A DNA stretch of 64,000 nucleotides from Monomorium pharaonis (lineage: Eukaryota; Arthropoda; Insecta; Hymenoptera; Formicidae), in assembly GCF_013373865.1 (NCBI RefSeq), contig NC_050467.1:27488996-27552995 (forward strand), given 5' to 3'. The position numbers and the translations under genes are program-made. Numbering within the stretch: position 1 is the first letter of the stretch; each line of letters opens with the position of its first letter. Positions 46,796 through 60,289 of the stretch are shown here, in pieces. The notes under the pieces are model-generated. The model saw nothing but the letters and a program-made list of their open reading frames with translations, was not told where the DNA came from and searched no databases.

Positions 46796-47225
46796 AACTT
46801 GGAATAATTTGCAACGTAAACAGATATTTACCCAAGCTGAAAATAATATTCCAATTTACTAAGAATAATTTGCAATATGCTAAAATATTTACCCAAGCTG
46901 AAAATAATATTACAATGCACTTTGAACAATTTGCAACATGCTGGAATACTTACTCGAGCTGAAAATAATATTCCAAGCCACTGGAAATAATTTGCAATTT
47001 GCTGGAATACTTACCCAAGCTGAAAATAATATTACAAGGCACTTTGAATAACTTGCCACATGCTGGAATACTTACCCGAGCTGAAAATGATATTACAAGG
47101 CACTTGGAATAATTTGCAACATGCTGGAATACTTACCCAAGCTGAAAATAATGTTCCAAGCAAGTTGAAATAATTTGCAACGTGCGGGAATATTCACCCG
47201 AACTAAAAATAATTTTACAACTGTT
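46795..47225 (+). repeat. 60-bp satellite array, variant units
   Basis: About seven units of the GCTGAAAATAATATTCCAAG and AATAATTTGCAACATGCTGG type, closest to those at 17.85 kb. Confidence 0.85.
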
Positions 47226-47258
47226 TTTTAGCATCCCATAAATTGACACCTTTAAATT

Positions 47259-47338
47259 CCTCTCCGACCCTGGGCCACCTTGCCGCGGTGGAGAGGCTCA
47301 CCCTTGCAGGTTTGGCACGCAAGGGTGCCAAGAGCCCA
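47259..47338 (+). ncRNA. Diverged bipartite stem-loop at the start of the A paralogue leader
   Basis: CCTCTCC pairs with GGAGAGG around CCACCTTGCCGCGGTGG, then GGCTCA and stem CACCCTTGC/GCAAGGGTG, then TGCCAAGAGCC. The unpaired words CCACCTTG, GGCTCA and TGCYAAGAGC match the gene C versions while paired bases differ. It begins about 700 bases before the ATG. Confidence 0.65.
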
Positions 47339-47345
47339 GTGTGCG

Positions 47346-47966
47346 TGTGTTTGTGAGCGAGCGATCGAGTAAGTGCGCGTGTAAATGAGCCGCGGCCGAG
47401 TCCACGTGGATATTCTCAGAGGACTAACCAAGGGGGAATAGTAGGCCCCCCGACGGGGCCTCCGGGGTGAAGTTTGTACCCGACTTCTGGGGTAGTAAAA
47501 CGGGATACCTGCCTTGTTCGGATTAATAATCTATGAACCTATGAACCTATGAACCTATGAAGCTATGAACGTATGAACCCCTAAGTTTAATGAGGGAAAA
47601 CCGCTCCCCCGAAGGTGTCCCGAGCCTACTCTAAGGTTGAAGCGTGGAATATTGGGCGTGGGTGTGGAGAGGCGCGTTGGCTAGCGTCCCCTCATATTCC
47701 TGCGCTTGCGGGGGGGGGAAAAATACTCCGTTGGCCGTCTAGCCTGGGATTTCGCCATCCGTCCGGATCGGATACGGGCGGGGCGTCTTTCTGGGATGAC
47801 GTTAAGCCTTTTGTATAAATTATAGCGCGGGCCTACCCCGTATCATTTTTTAATAGTTTTCTCGACGGAACTAGGACCAGCCATCCAAACGTTTCTCGGA
47901 CTGTCCCGTTTTTAATTAGGGTAACCAATTACGCGGGGTAACTGGTCCCACCGCGGTGGCACTTCC
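47346..47966 (+). other. Long GC-rich leader of the A paralogue
   Basis: Contains a run of about six CTATGAAC units (47531-47578) and further hairpins (AGGCCCCCCGACGGGGCCT at about 47452). It looks like a structured 5' untranslated region of a transcript or element. Confidence 0.45.
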
Positions 47967-50576
47967 ATGATGGACGAACCGCGTTTTATAATCCAAAGCA
48001 AAATGTATTTTAACAAAAAAACAAACACACCGATTAGAAGCCGGGAGGAGTCAAGGGAGGGAGTTTCCGCTGGTACATCAGCTGGTGCACCAGCAGCAGT
48101 AGCAGAAACAGCAACGGCAACTACGAGCGACGAGAACGGTCCGCCGCGGTCACAGTCGCGCCGCAGATTACCGACGATTCAGTCGTCGGTAACGTTAACT
48201 TCCGCCGAAAAGAAGGAAGTAAAAAAACATTTGCCGTCTTGGTTAAGGTATTACATTGACCCGAGAACAACAATAATTTCAAAAGTGACACCACCGCCAT
48301 TGACATTACCGCGACGGCAATCGCAAAATAACGATAATGAGAAGGAAGGAGAAGCAGAAGAAGCTGTAATGTCTGACTTAATTTATGAAGAATCGTCAAA
48401 TAACGACACCCTTACTGACGCTGCCTCCGTTGCTTCCGCCACTGTTGCTGAGGAAGAGAAAGAGGAAGAGACTATTATGTCCAGTTTAATTTATGAAGGG
48501 TCAAGTAACGACATCCTTACTGACGCTGCCACCGTTGCTTCCGCCACTGCCACTGAGGAGGAGGAAAAAGAAGAAGAGGCTATTATGTCCAGTTTAATTT
48601 ATAAAGGGTCATCAATTAACGACACTTTTACTGACGCTGCCGTCGTTGCTTCTGCCACTGCCGCTGAGGAGGAAAATGAAGAGAAAGAGGAAGAGGCTAT
48701 TGCGTCAAGTGTAATTTATCATCAAAAGTCATCAAGTAACGACAACTCTGCTGCCGTTACCGCTAACTCCAGCGAAGATGACGACGTGCATACTTCGCTA
48801 CGCTGTTTAAATTTTAACGTGTTTCCGCCCGAAGGGGTAGAAGAATGCGTTACTAACAGCGACATTGATTCCTTATTATTTCTATGTACAACCCTGGAAC
48901 CATTTTATTGCCAGGAAGTCTTTAAAATTGTCATTAAACCACCAACGATAATGCGGGTAAATAATATAAAATTAACCCAATATTTGAATCAAAGGCACGA
49001 ATTTGACGTCAGGTTCGAGCCTCCATTTCGGGCCTTCAATGACGAAATAGATCCTCGATTGCCGTGGTACGAAATTCAAATGGGTACGATCGATTATCGG
49101 CCTATATTCGTCATCTTTCAAATAGATTCAGATAGTCCTCTTTACGGAACAGACCGTCTAGACACAACAGGAATTTTGCGCAAATGCATCACGGCTTTCG
49201 TACATTGTATAGTCATTCGCGCCGCGCAATCATTGCCTCACGACACGGAAACCGCGGAAGCCGGTTTGTCCTACGTAAAGTACGACGTAGACGGCACGTA
49301 CAACGTTACGCAAAACAACTTTCGATCTTTCGTCGAAAAAGTATCTATACTTTTAGAGAGTTTGGACATTTGAACGAAATGCGGTATACAATGCCTAAGA
49401 TTTTACACGGCAACACATGGTATTCGCTTGGAGATGCGTCAAGCGAGAGAGTTGATCCGTCGTGTCGTTAACCTAGATCATCCGCACGTAGACGTCGTGC
49501 AGGTTCATCGCGCCGACGTGTTTTCCTTCTCGAACGGCGGCGTAATGCTAGTCCATTTAGATGGAAAAGGACCGAGGTCTCTCAGCAACATACTGTCCAA
49601 CTCGATAAAATTGGGAGTAAAACGCGTATTTCGGTACCGAATAGGCTACACAAAAAGTTTTGGATATTTTAACGTATACGTATCTCCTTGTATTGAAAAC
49701 AATATTGTCACATTTGCGCAGGCGTACAATTCTGCGGCTAAGTTAGCTCGACCGCTCGACAGTGGACTTTTGCCTTCCTACGCGATATGCCGCGGTTACA
49801 CCAAAGGTGGTTCTAATTTCTACAAGGTTGCGAATAAAACGAGACAATATATACGCAACCTCGTCATGTATTGTAGAAATTATGTGAGAAAGGGACACGT
49901 TTTACGCGTGGAAGAAGTACAAACGTTCGACCGACTTCGTATCGATTGCGGCATGTCCAATGCTTTAGAGCGTCAGGGAACATTTGCGGAAAATCACCTG
50001 TGCGTAATAAGCGTTTGGCTTATAAGGAACGGTCTCCTTCACTGGACGAGTGGTGAAAATTGGCGCAGACACATGGACGAGTCTATTATGAACGACGTAA
50101 GTCCTTTACGTTGGATAACCAGAGAAGCGTACGACAACGTCGATCAAGGCGCATGGTGTAACCCTAATACAGTACGCCTATTAATGAGATCAGAATTTAG
50201 AGCCATGCACTTTGTACACGGTCTCTTGAAGGTGTATAATTACGAAGTAGCTCGCCACATGTTCGTAAATGGTACTGAGGCTAACGCCAATCGCAAGGGT
50301 ATAACGCGTTTATGTCCGTACGACGATCCCACGGACGATTTTATATATCCGTTATACAACAGTCTGGTGCGCCAATACTACATTAAGGCCATACATTATG
50401 TATGGCTGTGCAGCGTTAAAATCAATTACACGCCAGACGGAAATAACATGGATGACCGAACATTCGCGTTGCTGGCCGTGCGGTCAAGAGGCACGGTAGT
50501 GCCTCGCGCCAAGTATGCGCAGCGAGGCACCACCGTGCTTCTTTTACGCGAGACGTCGTTTGCGAGAAGACCGTAG
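47967..50576 (+). pseudogene. Gene A paralogue, one in-frame stop
   Basis: The frame runs from ATG 47967 to 50576 with one interruption, TGA at 49371-49373; the frame after it continues the homology to gene A at once (RFYTATHGIRLEMRQ against the FYTCSHGMRLNQ block). About 870 codons in all. The N-terminus has no polyglutamine; it carries four diverged 37-40-residue acidic repeats (SSLIYEGSSNDILTDAATVA and EEEEKEEE) at residues about 130-280. The conserved region has SDIDSLLFLCTTLEPFYC, FQIDSDSPLYG, YVKYDVDGTYNVTQNNF, VHRADVFSFS, SGLLPSYAICRGYTKGG and RSEFRAMHFVHGLLKVYNYE. It lacks the AT-hook tail, ending about 70 residues after the FIYP block. Single nonsense codon, readthrough or sequence error are all possible. 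Confidence 0.7.
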
Positions 50577-51149
50577 TTATCGGATCTCAATAACGACTTA
50601 ATTGATTGATTTCTAAATAGGCTTAATGGATAGCTTACATCCGATTTATATAATAAAAGTGTTTTTATTTTTCCGCTATATGACTTACGAGCGGAGGTAT
50701 CGCGATTAGAAGTTTTCGCTCAAGAGTAAATTTGGTTTAAGAAACGTCGTAGTCATCATCATTATTATCGTCGTCGCCCGGCGCCTAGGACGAATGGTGG
50801 GGATTTGTACTGTTGTATCCTCCTTTATCTTTTGTGCTCACACATTTGACAACAAGGATGAACGATGCACCATGCGCCATGAAACGGAACGCACCATGTG
50901 TATCGTGATTGGTGAAGATAATCGAATCCGTGCCGCCGCGTGTCGATCGAGTGACAGTTCGAGGTTAGAGACGTGTTGACGTGTGCGAGGTTAGCGGCGA
51001 GTTAGTTTTTATTAGTGTTATGCATAATTATGCATATTACATCGTGGAGTACATCGTGGATTACATTGTAGAGGGAAATTTGCATAATCAGATAAGTTAT
51101 ACAGAGTTTTCATTTTTGTTAGAATAAATAAACTATTCTGAGATAAAAT
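50577..51149. other. Downstream flank, no gene recognised
   Basis: An AATAAAAG at about 50650 could end the transcript of the A paralogue. Otherwise unique DNA without clear exons. Confidence 0.4.
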
Positions 51150-52289
51150 TGATACTTTGTGTTATGTTTCCTTTTTTAGTTTAAAAGAAAGAGGAAGAAT
51201 TACAAATCTTATAAGACAATTCCAAAGAAGCTGAAGTTGACGGAAGAGCAGCAAGAAGCGTATAAAATCATTAATACTACAACCTTACTTACAAAGCTAC
51301 TAGTTCTACATTATTTACAAAGCTACTAGTATTGGATAGTAATGATTTGTTCCAGTCAAAATTTCTATATGGTAAGAAAAATTTTCATTATACATTCACA
51401 AAGATCATATTCAAAATTTTAGTTATTGTTTAATTAATGCTCTTAAAACATATAATTATATGCCGACTTGGCAAACTTGAGAAGTTTCCGTGACAGCCAC
51501 GCTTTTGTTCACTTACGTAAGATCAATACTTTGTGTTATTTTTTTTAGTTTTAAAAGAAAGAGAAAGAATTACAAATCTTACACTGTCAAGGTGTATCTT
51601 AAACTTAAATTAATTTTAAAGAAGCTGAAGTTGACGAAAGAGCAGCAGGAAGTGTATAAATTCACTAATTCTACAACATTACTTACAAAGCTACTAGTTC
51701 CACAATGTTACTGACAAAGCTACTAGTACTGGATAGTAATAATTTGTTCCTGTTAATACTACAATGCTCACTATTTAGTTTGGATTTAAAATTTCTATAT
51801 GGTAAGAAAAATTTTCATACATTCACAGATCATATTCAAAATTTTACGGTTATTGTTAATGAATCTATTTTGTTTTTATTATGCTCTTGGAACATATAAT
51901 CATGTGTCAGCTTGGCAAACTTGAGAAGTTTCTGTGACAGCCACGCTTTGTTCACCATTACCAGCCGGCACATGATTATATGTTGCAAGCGCTTTAAGTG
52001 AAACATGGACAAAATAGGTTTATTATCAATAATTGTAAAAGACAATAAACATAATTTTAAAAGTACAATTATAATTTAACTACAAATAAAAAAATTTTTT
52101 AATGTCCTTTTGAATGCATGAAGAGAATTGCATTAATTATAATAAATTGTTTCGGGATAGTCAGTACTACACAATATTATTCTTCCTTCCTTCCCTCTCT
52201 TTCTCTCTTTTTCTCTCTTTCTCTTTCTCTCTCTTAATTTAACAATAATACTCTTTCTCTAGCACAATAATTATAATTTATTTATACGT
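51150..52289 (+). repeat. Tandemly duplicated exon-like units, left part
   Basis: Two copies (about 51150-51430 and 51525-51850) of a unit with a TTTTTTTAG acceptor and a frame encoding KKLKLTEEQQEAYK and TTLLTKLLV, each followed by GGTAAGAAAAATTTTCATAC, and a 3' unit (51960-52289) with ACAATAAACATAATTTTAAA. The units recur after the LTR at 54019. Confidence 0.6.
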
Positions 52290-54014
52290 TGTCACGACTT
52301 TTCCTGACCGGGAAAGCCGCGAGCAAAAAGCAGCGAGACCGATAGGGTAACCGGTACCCCCGATGCCGTGCTTGTCGCGCTCGAATCTCGGCCACACGTT
52401 ATCACGAGAATTGTTGGGCGCCAGACGCGCTCGACGACGCGTCAATTCGCGAAAATCGTTACGCCAAGGTGTCCTCGATCCTCGCGCGACAATCTCGACC
52501 AGCTCTGCCTAACGGTAGAGGGCAGATCGTAAGGGAGCAGGCGGCGGCGGAAACACGAAGTGGCGGACGACACACCAGAAAAATAGACTCCGAACGTAAC
52601 AAGTAATGAACTTTATTAAAATGAATAGTCAGACAGAAACAATAGTATCACGGGACGCGGCAGGCGGCGTTCCGACAAGGCAGCGCCCCGGCGCGAATCA
52701 AACCAAACAGAAACGCTAACGATACGCGGGAAGCTCCCGCGGTAGGCACGCGGCCGACAAGGACAGACGATGGAATCTTCCGCGCACATGAATTTCGGAC
52801 GTTCGAACGTGCCGACACTCCCGACAACTAGAGAACGCGACCGCGTGTCTCGCGGGGGTCACACAATAATCGCCGGCCGCTACCGCACTACACGCCGTCG
52901 CGAAACCGGAAGTCCCGTCCACCCGCTACTCGCGACGCGATACTTGCTCGCGCGAGGGCTTTGCGGCGTACACGGTCGAGGGGAATCTCCGACGGAACCC
53001 ACGCGTTCTCACAATCGTCCTCCCCGTGGCTCGGCGCTTCGGCGTCCCGCCCGCTTGCATCCGATATATCCCCAATTACTGACACGAACGTATGACCGCC
53101 CTGCGGCCCACGCGAATCACGCACCAACACAAAAACGGATGCAGAACGGGCCCGGGAACACCTCGCCGGCCGGCAACCGCTCACACTGAATTATCCGGGT
53201 AGGCCACCTCACCGATAAGGTCCTGGCGACGTCCTCCCTCGTCTCCAGGCTCGTCCCTTTTGCCCTGGTTGAGGCCTCGCACAAGCCACACCGATAATTC
53301 ACCAGGGACACGACACGCAACTTAACGGCTGGACCGCTCGCACGCAAAAGCGGGGTGGATCGCGGTCGATCCCGGATCGACGCCGCGACACCCCGTTCAG
53401 TCATGCGCATTGTTTCCGCGCCGCGACCCAATTGCAGCAAGGCACGCAGTCCTGCGTACGCAGGGACGTGCGCGCCATAATCCTTCCGGGGGCCTCGCAG
53501 GCCCCCGCAAAATTTTCTTTCTCCCGCTGGGCCACTTCCCGAGCCGGGGCAGCGCACGCGGAGACCTCCGCTCCCTGCGAGAGGACTCGACGCCTTCCTC
53601 GATGCGTTTGATCCCATCCGGGCTCCTCCACAGCCCTCCGGGACGTTCCGCCGTGGTGTTGGCGGGCACCGCCGCTTTAGGCTCCGGCCGTGGCTTTCCC
53701 GGGCCACGCCGAGTTCCCGTGCGGGCCGCGTGCTCGTCTCTCCCGGGCACCGGTGGCGTTCTTCCTTCTTCCCCGCATCGTCGTCGCTCTTTCTCCTCCT
53801 CTCTCGCTCTCTCTCGCCGCATTCCATCGGAAGGCGGCCGCCGCGCAAAGAAATCAAAAATATAAGAAATTAATACTACGCTCGCTAGGTCTGTCGCGGT
53901 TCCCCATGGAGATTCCCTCTCGCCTCTCGCCTATTTTCCCCGTACGGCGCGAATTCGCAGCCTGTGACGGGGGAGGAACGCTGCTACTCGTGGCAGCTGA
54001 GCTACCACGTCACA
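52290..54014 (-). mobile_element. Long CpG-rich LTR-like insertion, 1.7 kb
   Basis: Starts TGTCACGACTTTTCC, ends CGTCACA and is flanked by ACGT on both sides (52286-52289 and 54015-54018). A related AT-rich unit at 55270-55330 shows the site without the insertion. On the minus strand AATAAA is at 52612-52617. Long antisense open frames are explained by the high GC content. I read it as a large solo LTR; no internal genes are present. Confidence 0.6.
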
Positions 54015-54018
54015 ACGT

Positions 54019-55690
54019 ATAAATAAGAAATATGTGTAAATTGTTCACTATTACAAGCCGGCATATGATTATATGTATGTTCCAAGAGCATTAAGTGAAA
54101 CACAGACAAAATAGGTTTATTACCAATATTTGTAAAAGAACAATAAACATAATTATAAAAGTATTATAATAAAGTGTTTCGGAATAGACTTTTTTTAAAA
54201 GATTTACTACGCAATATTATTCTCTCGCCTTCTCTCTCTCTTTCTCAAATCCTTCTAGCACACTTATTATACATTTGTATTTAAGAAATTAGAATATATT
54301 CCAATATTATTTAAAGTAACGTTAATTTTTAAACTGATAGTATATGTATGGATTTAAAATTTCTTTATGGTAAGAAAAATTTTCATACATTCACAGATCA
54401 TATTCAAAATTTTACAGTTATTGTTAATAAATCTATTTTGTTTTTAATTACTGCTCTTGAAAAACAGATAATCATGTATCGGCTTGGCAAACTTGAGAAG
54501 TTTCTGTGACAGCCACGCTTTTGTTCACGATTACATAAGATCAATACTTTTTGTTATGTTTCTTTTTTAGTTTTAAAAGAAAAAGAATTACCAATCTTAC
54601 ACTGTCAAGGTGTATCTTAGACTTAACCCAATTCCAAAGAAGCTAAAGTTGACAGAAGAGCAACAGGAAGCGTACAAAATCATTAATTCTACAATATTAC
54701 TTACAAAGCCACTAGTTCTACAACGTTACTTACAAAACAACTAGTACTGGATAGTAATAATTTGTTCCTACCAATGCTACAATGCTCACTATTTAGTTTT
54801 GATTTAAAATTTGGATTTAAAATATGGTAAGAAAAATTTTCATACATTCACAAATCACATTCAAAATCAAAATTTTACAGTTATTGTTAATGAATCTATT
54901 TTGTTTTTAATTAATGCTCATGGAACATATAATCATGTGTTGGCTTGGCAAACATGAGAAGTTTCTGTGACAGCCACGCTTTGTTCACCATTACAAGCCG
55001 GCACATGATTATATGTTGCAAGCGCTTTAAGTGAAACATGGACAAAATAGGTTTATTATCAATAATGTAAAGGACAAAAAACATAATTTTAAAAGTACAA
55101 TTGTAATTTAACTACAAATAAAAAAATTTTTTAATGTCTTTTTGAATGCATGAAGAGAATTGCATTAATTATAATAAATTGTTTCGGGATAGACATTACT
55201 ACACAATATTATTCTCCCTTCTCCCCCCCTCTCTTTCTCTCTATTTAACAATAATACTCTTTCTAGCACAATAATTATTATTTATTTATATGTGTAAATA
55301 ACAAATATGTGTAAATTGTTCACCATTACAATCCGGCATATAATTATATATATGTTCCAAGAGCATTAAGTGAAACAGAAACAAAATAGGTTTATTACCA
55401 ATAATTGTAAAAGAACAATAAACAATTATTATAAAAGTACAATTATAATTTAACTACAAATTTAAAAATTTTTTAATGTGATTTTTGTAAACGCATAAAA
55501 AGAATTTTTATTAATTATAATAAAGTGTTTTGGAATAGACATTACTATATACGCAACATTATTCTCCCTCCCTCCCTCTCTCTTTCTCAAATCCTTCTAG
55601 CACACTTATTATAAATTTATATTTAAAAAATTAGAATATATTTAATATTCCAATATTATTTAAAGTAACGTTAACTTTTATATATATTAT
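54019..55690 (+). repeat. Tandemly duplicated exon-like units, right part
   Basis: One more exon-like unit (54340-54960, with the same KKLKLTEEQQEAYK frame) and three copies of the 3' unit (54019-54290, 54990-55270, 55300-55690), each with AGTGAAACAnAGACAAAATAGGTTTATTA and AATAAAC signals. Confidence 0.6.
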
Positions 55691-55731
55691 AAAAAGAAAT
55701 GAGATATCTGACACTACAAAATGAGTGAAAT

Positions 55732-56916
<1,185 letters not shown>

Positions 56917-58425
56917 ATTGTAAATTACCGTAAATGTTTTCGGATTTCAAAACATTAAGTAAATCTATAAATAAAAATACAAATAAATAAGAATTTATTT
57001 AAAAAAGGCCTATTTACTAAATAGTAAATAATATATACCGTATAAAATATTTCATATACTTTATATATTACTTACTTTATACGTATAATGCAACTAAACA
57101 TAGACTTACACTAGTTTAACGTTCTTAAAGTCATAATCAGAAAGAGTTTTATGTATTGTTTCTAAATATCAATTGATTAATTATAACTTAATCTGATTTA
57201 AAAAAACCTTAATGTTTACAATGTAAAAAACTTTCAAAGTTTTTAATGTTTAATATTACTAAAAATTAATATTTACAAAGATAAATGCACTTGTGAGAAA
57301 TAATGTAACATTTATAGAGTATTGATTTAATTTTGCAAAAGATTAATATTTATGATACATTAACACAGAGATAGAGTGCTTAAGATAATAATTTCTGATA
57401 AGCCTAGTGAATGTTATTTATCTTTTCTTTTTTATTGACTCTAAATATTCGTGGGTCTGGGCTTATTCTCATTCGTATATCTATAGTATACACGTAAATT
57501 GTACACAGATATACGGGACCTATAATTTAACGTTGAATCCGAACGGATAAAATAAAGGGACTTCTCCTAGCTTAGTCTCTCGACAGTTTGTTATTCCATC
57601 AGGAAAGAGAAACGAGCGTATAAAATTTTTCCAGTTCTATCCGGAATTGAACTCAAAACATTTAACATAATAGTGTGTTCGCTACACCATGTCTGCATAC
57701 CCAGATAGCACAGATGATCCTTTTAAGTTCCAAAAGGATTCACCTCTTTTAATTCTTTAAGAATTTACGTAATCTGTTCAAAATATGTTCAGGAAGAGTA
57801 CCATATTAAAATTCATTACAAATTCACATAACTTAGTCCAAATGAGTTAAAAAGGAATTCAATATTCAAATTCGTTATGAACACACGTGACTGGTTCGAA
57901 ATTACTTCAATAAGAATACCACATACAAATTTATTATGAATTTATATAATTTAATCGATATAAAAATTCTTATAAAGAGCCGTAACACTATAGAAAGTTA
58001 TAACAAATATAAATCTTTAATTTTGTTGACAAAGCAAACAAATTTTATATTATAATTATTATTGTTTTAAAATATATTAAATATTATATTAAATAAATAT
58101 TATAATTATAAATAATTTTCATATTAATATAAGCTAAATTATAATAATATAATTAATATAAGTCAACATTTAAGTTTCTGTTGGGAGTGAAAAAGCTTTT
58201 CATTATTTATGGATTGCAGGTGTTTAAAGAACATGCAAATTAGACTTTTCAAGCATTAAAATAATTTTTAAGGTAAGTGGAGTATTCGTTTTTAATACAA
58301 ATTAAAGTTAATTTATTAGTAATTTATTAATTGCATAAACTATTTCAATAAATTAATAAAGTTTCTGTGACTCTTAATAACCTTAAAATTAATTTTTTAG
58401 CAATTAATGACACAAAAGCCTTGTT
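56917..58425. other. AT-rich DNA, possible tRNA-derived SINE fragment
   Basis: No gene seen. On the minus strand at about 57640-57695, ATGGTGTAGCGAACACAC and GAGTTCAATTCCGG resemble tRNA A and B boxes at a normal distance, so a tRNA-derived SINE head is possible (low confidence). A direct CACAGATGATCC word at about 57707 begins a mildly repetitive stretch. Confidence 0.35.
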
Positions 58426-58705
58426 CGTTTTGTCTGTTCTGGGTCTACTCGGAACAAACCCAAGCAGACTAAGGCACTCTAAAGGTTGATTTCGATGACG
58501 CCAACCTATTAGGCCAGATCTACAATAGGTGTAGTAAGCCTTAAGTCCTAAGGAATTAACCAATTATATTCGTTTATTCTTCTCACATTCAATTATAATT
58601 GGTCAGTTTCTTATGGCATAAGGCTTACTACATCTATTGTAGATCCGTGCTTAGAGTGCGTTGGTCTGCTTAGGTTTGCTTCGAGTAGACCCAGAACACA
58701 AAACG
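58426..58705. mobile_element. Foldback MITE, 280 bp
   Basis: CTGGGTCTACTCGGA on the left pairs with TTCGAGTAGACCCAG on the right, and AAGCAGACTAAGGCACTCTAA with TTAGAGTGCGTTGGTCTGCTT type sequence. Confidence 0.7.
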
Positions 58706-58749
58706 AATAATACTAATGTATACTAACAAATTAATAATTATTTTGTAAC

Positions 58750-58915
58750 TTAAAGGCCCGGTTCCACAACTTACGGTTAAATTAACTGGCCGATTATTTC
58801 ATTGGAATTGACCAATCGTATTTGTCAATTTTGCTTAACGACAAATACGATTGGTCAATTCCAATGGAATAATCGGCCAGTTAATTTAACCGTGAGTTGT
58901 GGAACCAGGCCTTAA
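58750..58915. mobile_element. Near-perfect palindromic MITE with TTAA ends
   Basis: CGGTTCCACAACTTACGG and CCGTGAGTTGTGGAACC, then ACGATTGGTCAATTCCAAT and its partner, form one 75-bp-armed hairpin with a loop of only a few bases. TTAA is at both edges. Confidence 0.75.
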
Positions 58916-59038
58916 TGATCTTAAACTCCTCTTTCATTACAATGTCATTACACAGATATTAATTTATTAGTATATTTTATGCAATTAATAAATTGCTAAC
59001 AATTAACGTTAAATTGCATCAAAAACAAATACTTACAC

Positions 59039-59195
59039 TTAAGGTGCCTTTCACGCTGACCCTTGACGCTCATTTTCAGCGTCAAAAGACATCACGTGAC
59101 TAAAAATGACAAATGGGTATATTTATTTTTAGTCACGTGATGTCTTTTGACGCCGAAATTGAGCGTCGAGCGTCAGCGTGAAAAGGTACCTTTAA
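59039..59195. mobile_element. Foldback MITE with GTCACGTGATGTC arms
   Basis: CCTTTCACGCTGAC pairs with GTCAGCGTGAAAAGG, and CAAAAGACATCACGTGACTA with its reverse complement. Confidence 0.75.
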
Positions 59196-59294
59196 TCCGT
59201 TATGTTAACGGTTTGCGGGTCCGTTATATTCTGGTATATTCCATTTTCCATTCGCAATCCAACTGCTGATCTGTGCGAATGTGAATCTACAGGT

Positions 59295-59415
59295 TTGTTT
59301 TTTTATTCCTGCACTGTTGAACTAAGCTGCAATAAGTTAGAATGAGAAAAAATATATTTGTCTTATTCTAATTTATTGCATCAGTGCAGCAGTGCAGAAA
59401 TAATAAACAAATCTT
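59295..59415. repeat. Imperfect foldback, about 120 bp
   Basis: GTTTGTTTTTTTATTCCTGC with GCAGAAATAATAAACAAATC, and GCAATAAGTTAGAAT with ATTCTAATTTATTGC. Confidence 0.6.
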
Positions 59416-59627
59416 ACCTCTGCCGCATTCTTCCAATTTAATAATTGTTATCGTATTAATTTTGTTCTGAACTTGTGCATCGGCTTGTATCACCACATCA
59501 CATTTTATAATTTTCAATGTGGCGATCAACAAGACTGTTATCGTCTATAACATATTTCTTACTCGGTCATCTCATAATTTCGACGAGACGCTCATTTCTA
59601 CGCAGTTACATTTTCTGGAATTGCCAC

Positions 59628-59727
59628 ATGGAAGCTGAAGAATTATTCAACTCAAATTATAATAGTAATAATACAAATATATTAGAGGAAGGTCATTTAC
59701 TTAATTTGGCATTCAACGCTCAAAACG
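59628..59727 (+). other. Possible first coding exon
   Basis: ATG 59628 opens MEAEELFNSNYNSNN and reaches donor AACG|GTGAGT at 59728 in phase 1. No following exon could be identified before the copia remnant, so this is weak. Confidence 0.25.
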
Positions 59728-59885
59728 GTGAGTTCGACTTTTTCTTTTTGCTTCTCGCACTCTTTTTGCACATGAATGTTGCTAGTCCCAGGAATTTATC
59801 GATAAAAGATTTATACTTAAATTTGGTACATACAAAACGTTAAGCACAAATTTGTCGTATTAAATTTTTTCAACATATTTAGCCT

Positions 59886-60289
59886 TCATTGTTTCTTTCG
59901 TCTCTTTGCAACATTTATTATATCCGACTCTTTAATTTCTTTTAGTATTTTCTTACAGTTAGTCATATTAGAGGTGCTTCCTGAATCTATAATCCAAGTA
60001 TTTTTTTCATTTAATTCATCTATCAAAAAGGCTACTTTATTTTTATTTTCATTTTTATCTTGTTTCTTCTCTCTGAAATAGCAATCTTTTTCAAGATGAT
60101 TATTTTTTTTACAAATTGCACATTTTCTTTCATTTTTTTCTTTCTTACAGAATTTTGCAATATGATATACCTTCTTCATTAGATTTAAAACAACGTATCT
60201 GTTTCTTATCTTTTTGTTATTTCTTATTTTTACAATACATGGCAATATGTCCATTTTTCTTACACGAATTACATCTCAATGTTATATTA
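59886..60289 (-). pseudogene. Copia (Ty1-like) gag-protease remnant
   Basis: On the minus strand a zinc knuckle CAICKKNNHLEKDC is followed by the protease motif WIIDSGSTSNMT. An earlier knuckle, CNSCKKNGHIAMYC, lies in another frame at 60230-60280, so at least one frameshift has occurred. Foldback element 2 has inserted next to it. Integrase and reverse transcriptase are absent. Confidence 0.75.

Noticed and set aside
52716..54022. Several long open frames on both strands, some Arg/Pro-rich
   Set aside because: They lie in a CpG-rich LTR-like insertion where stops are rare, overlap antisense and show no family motif.
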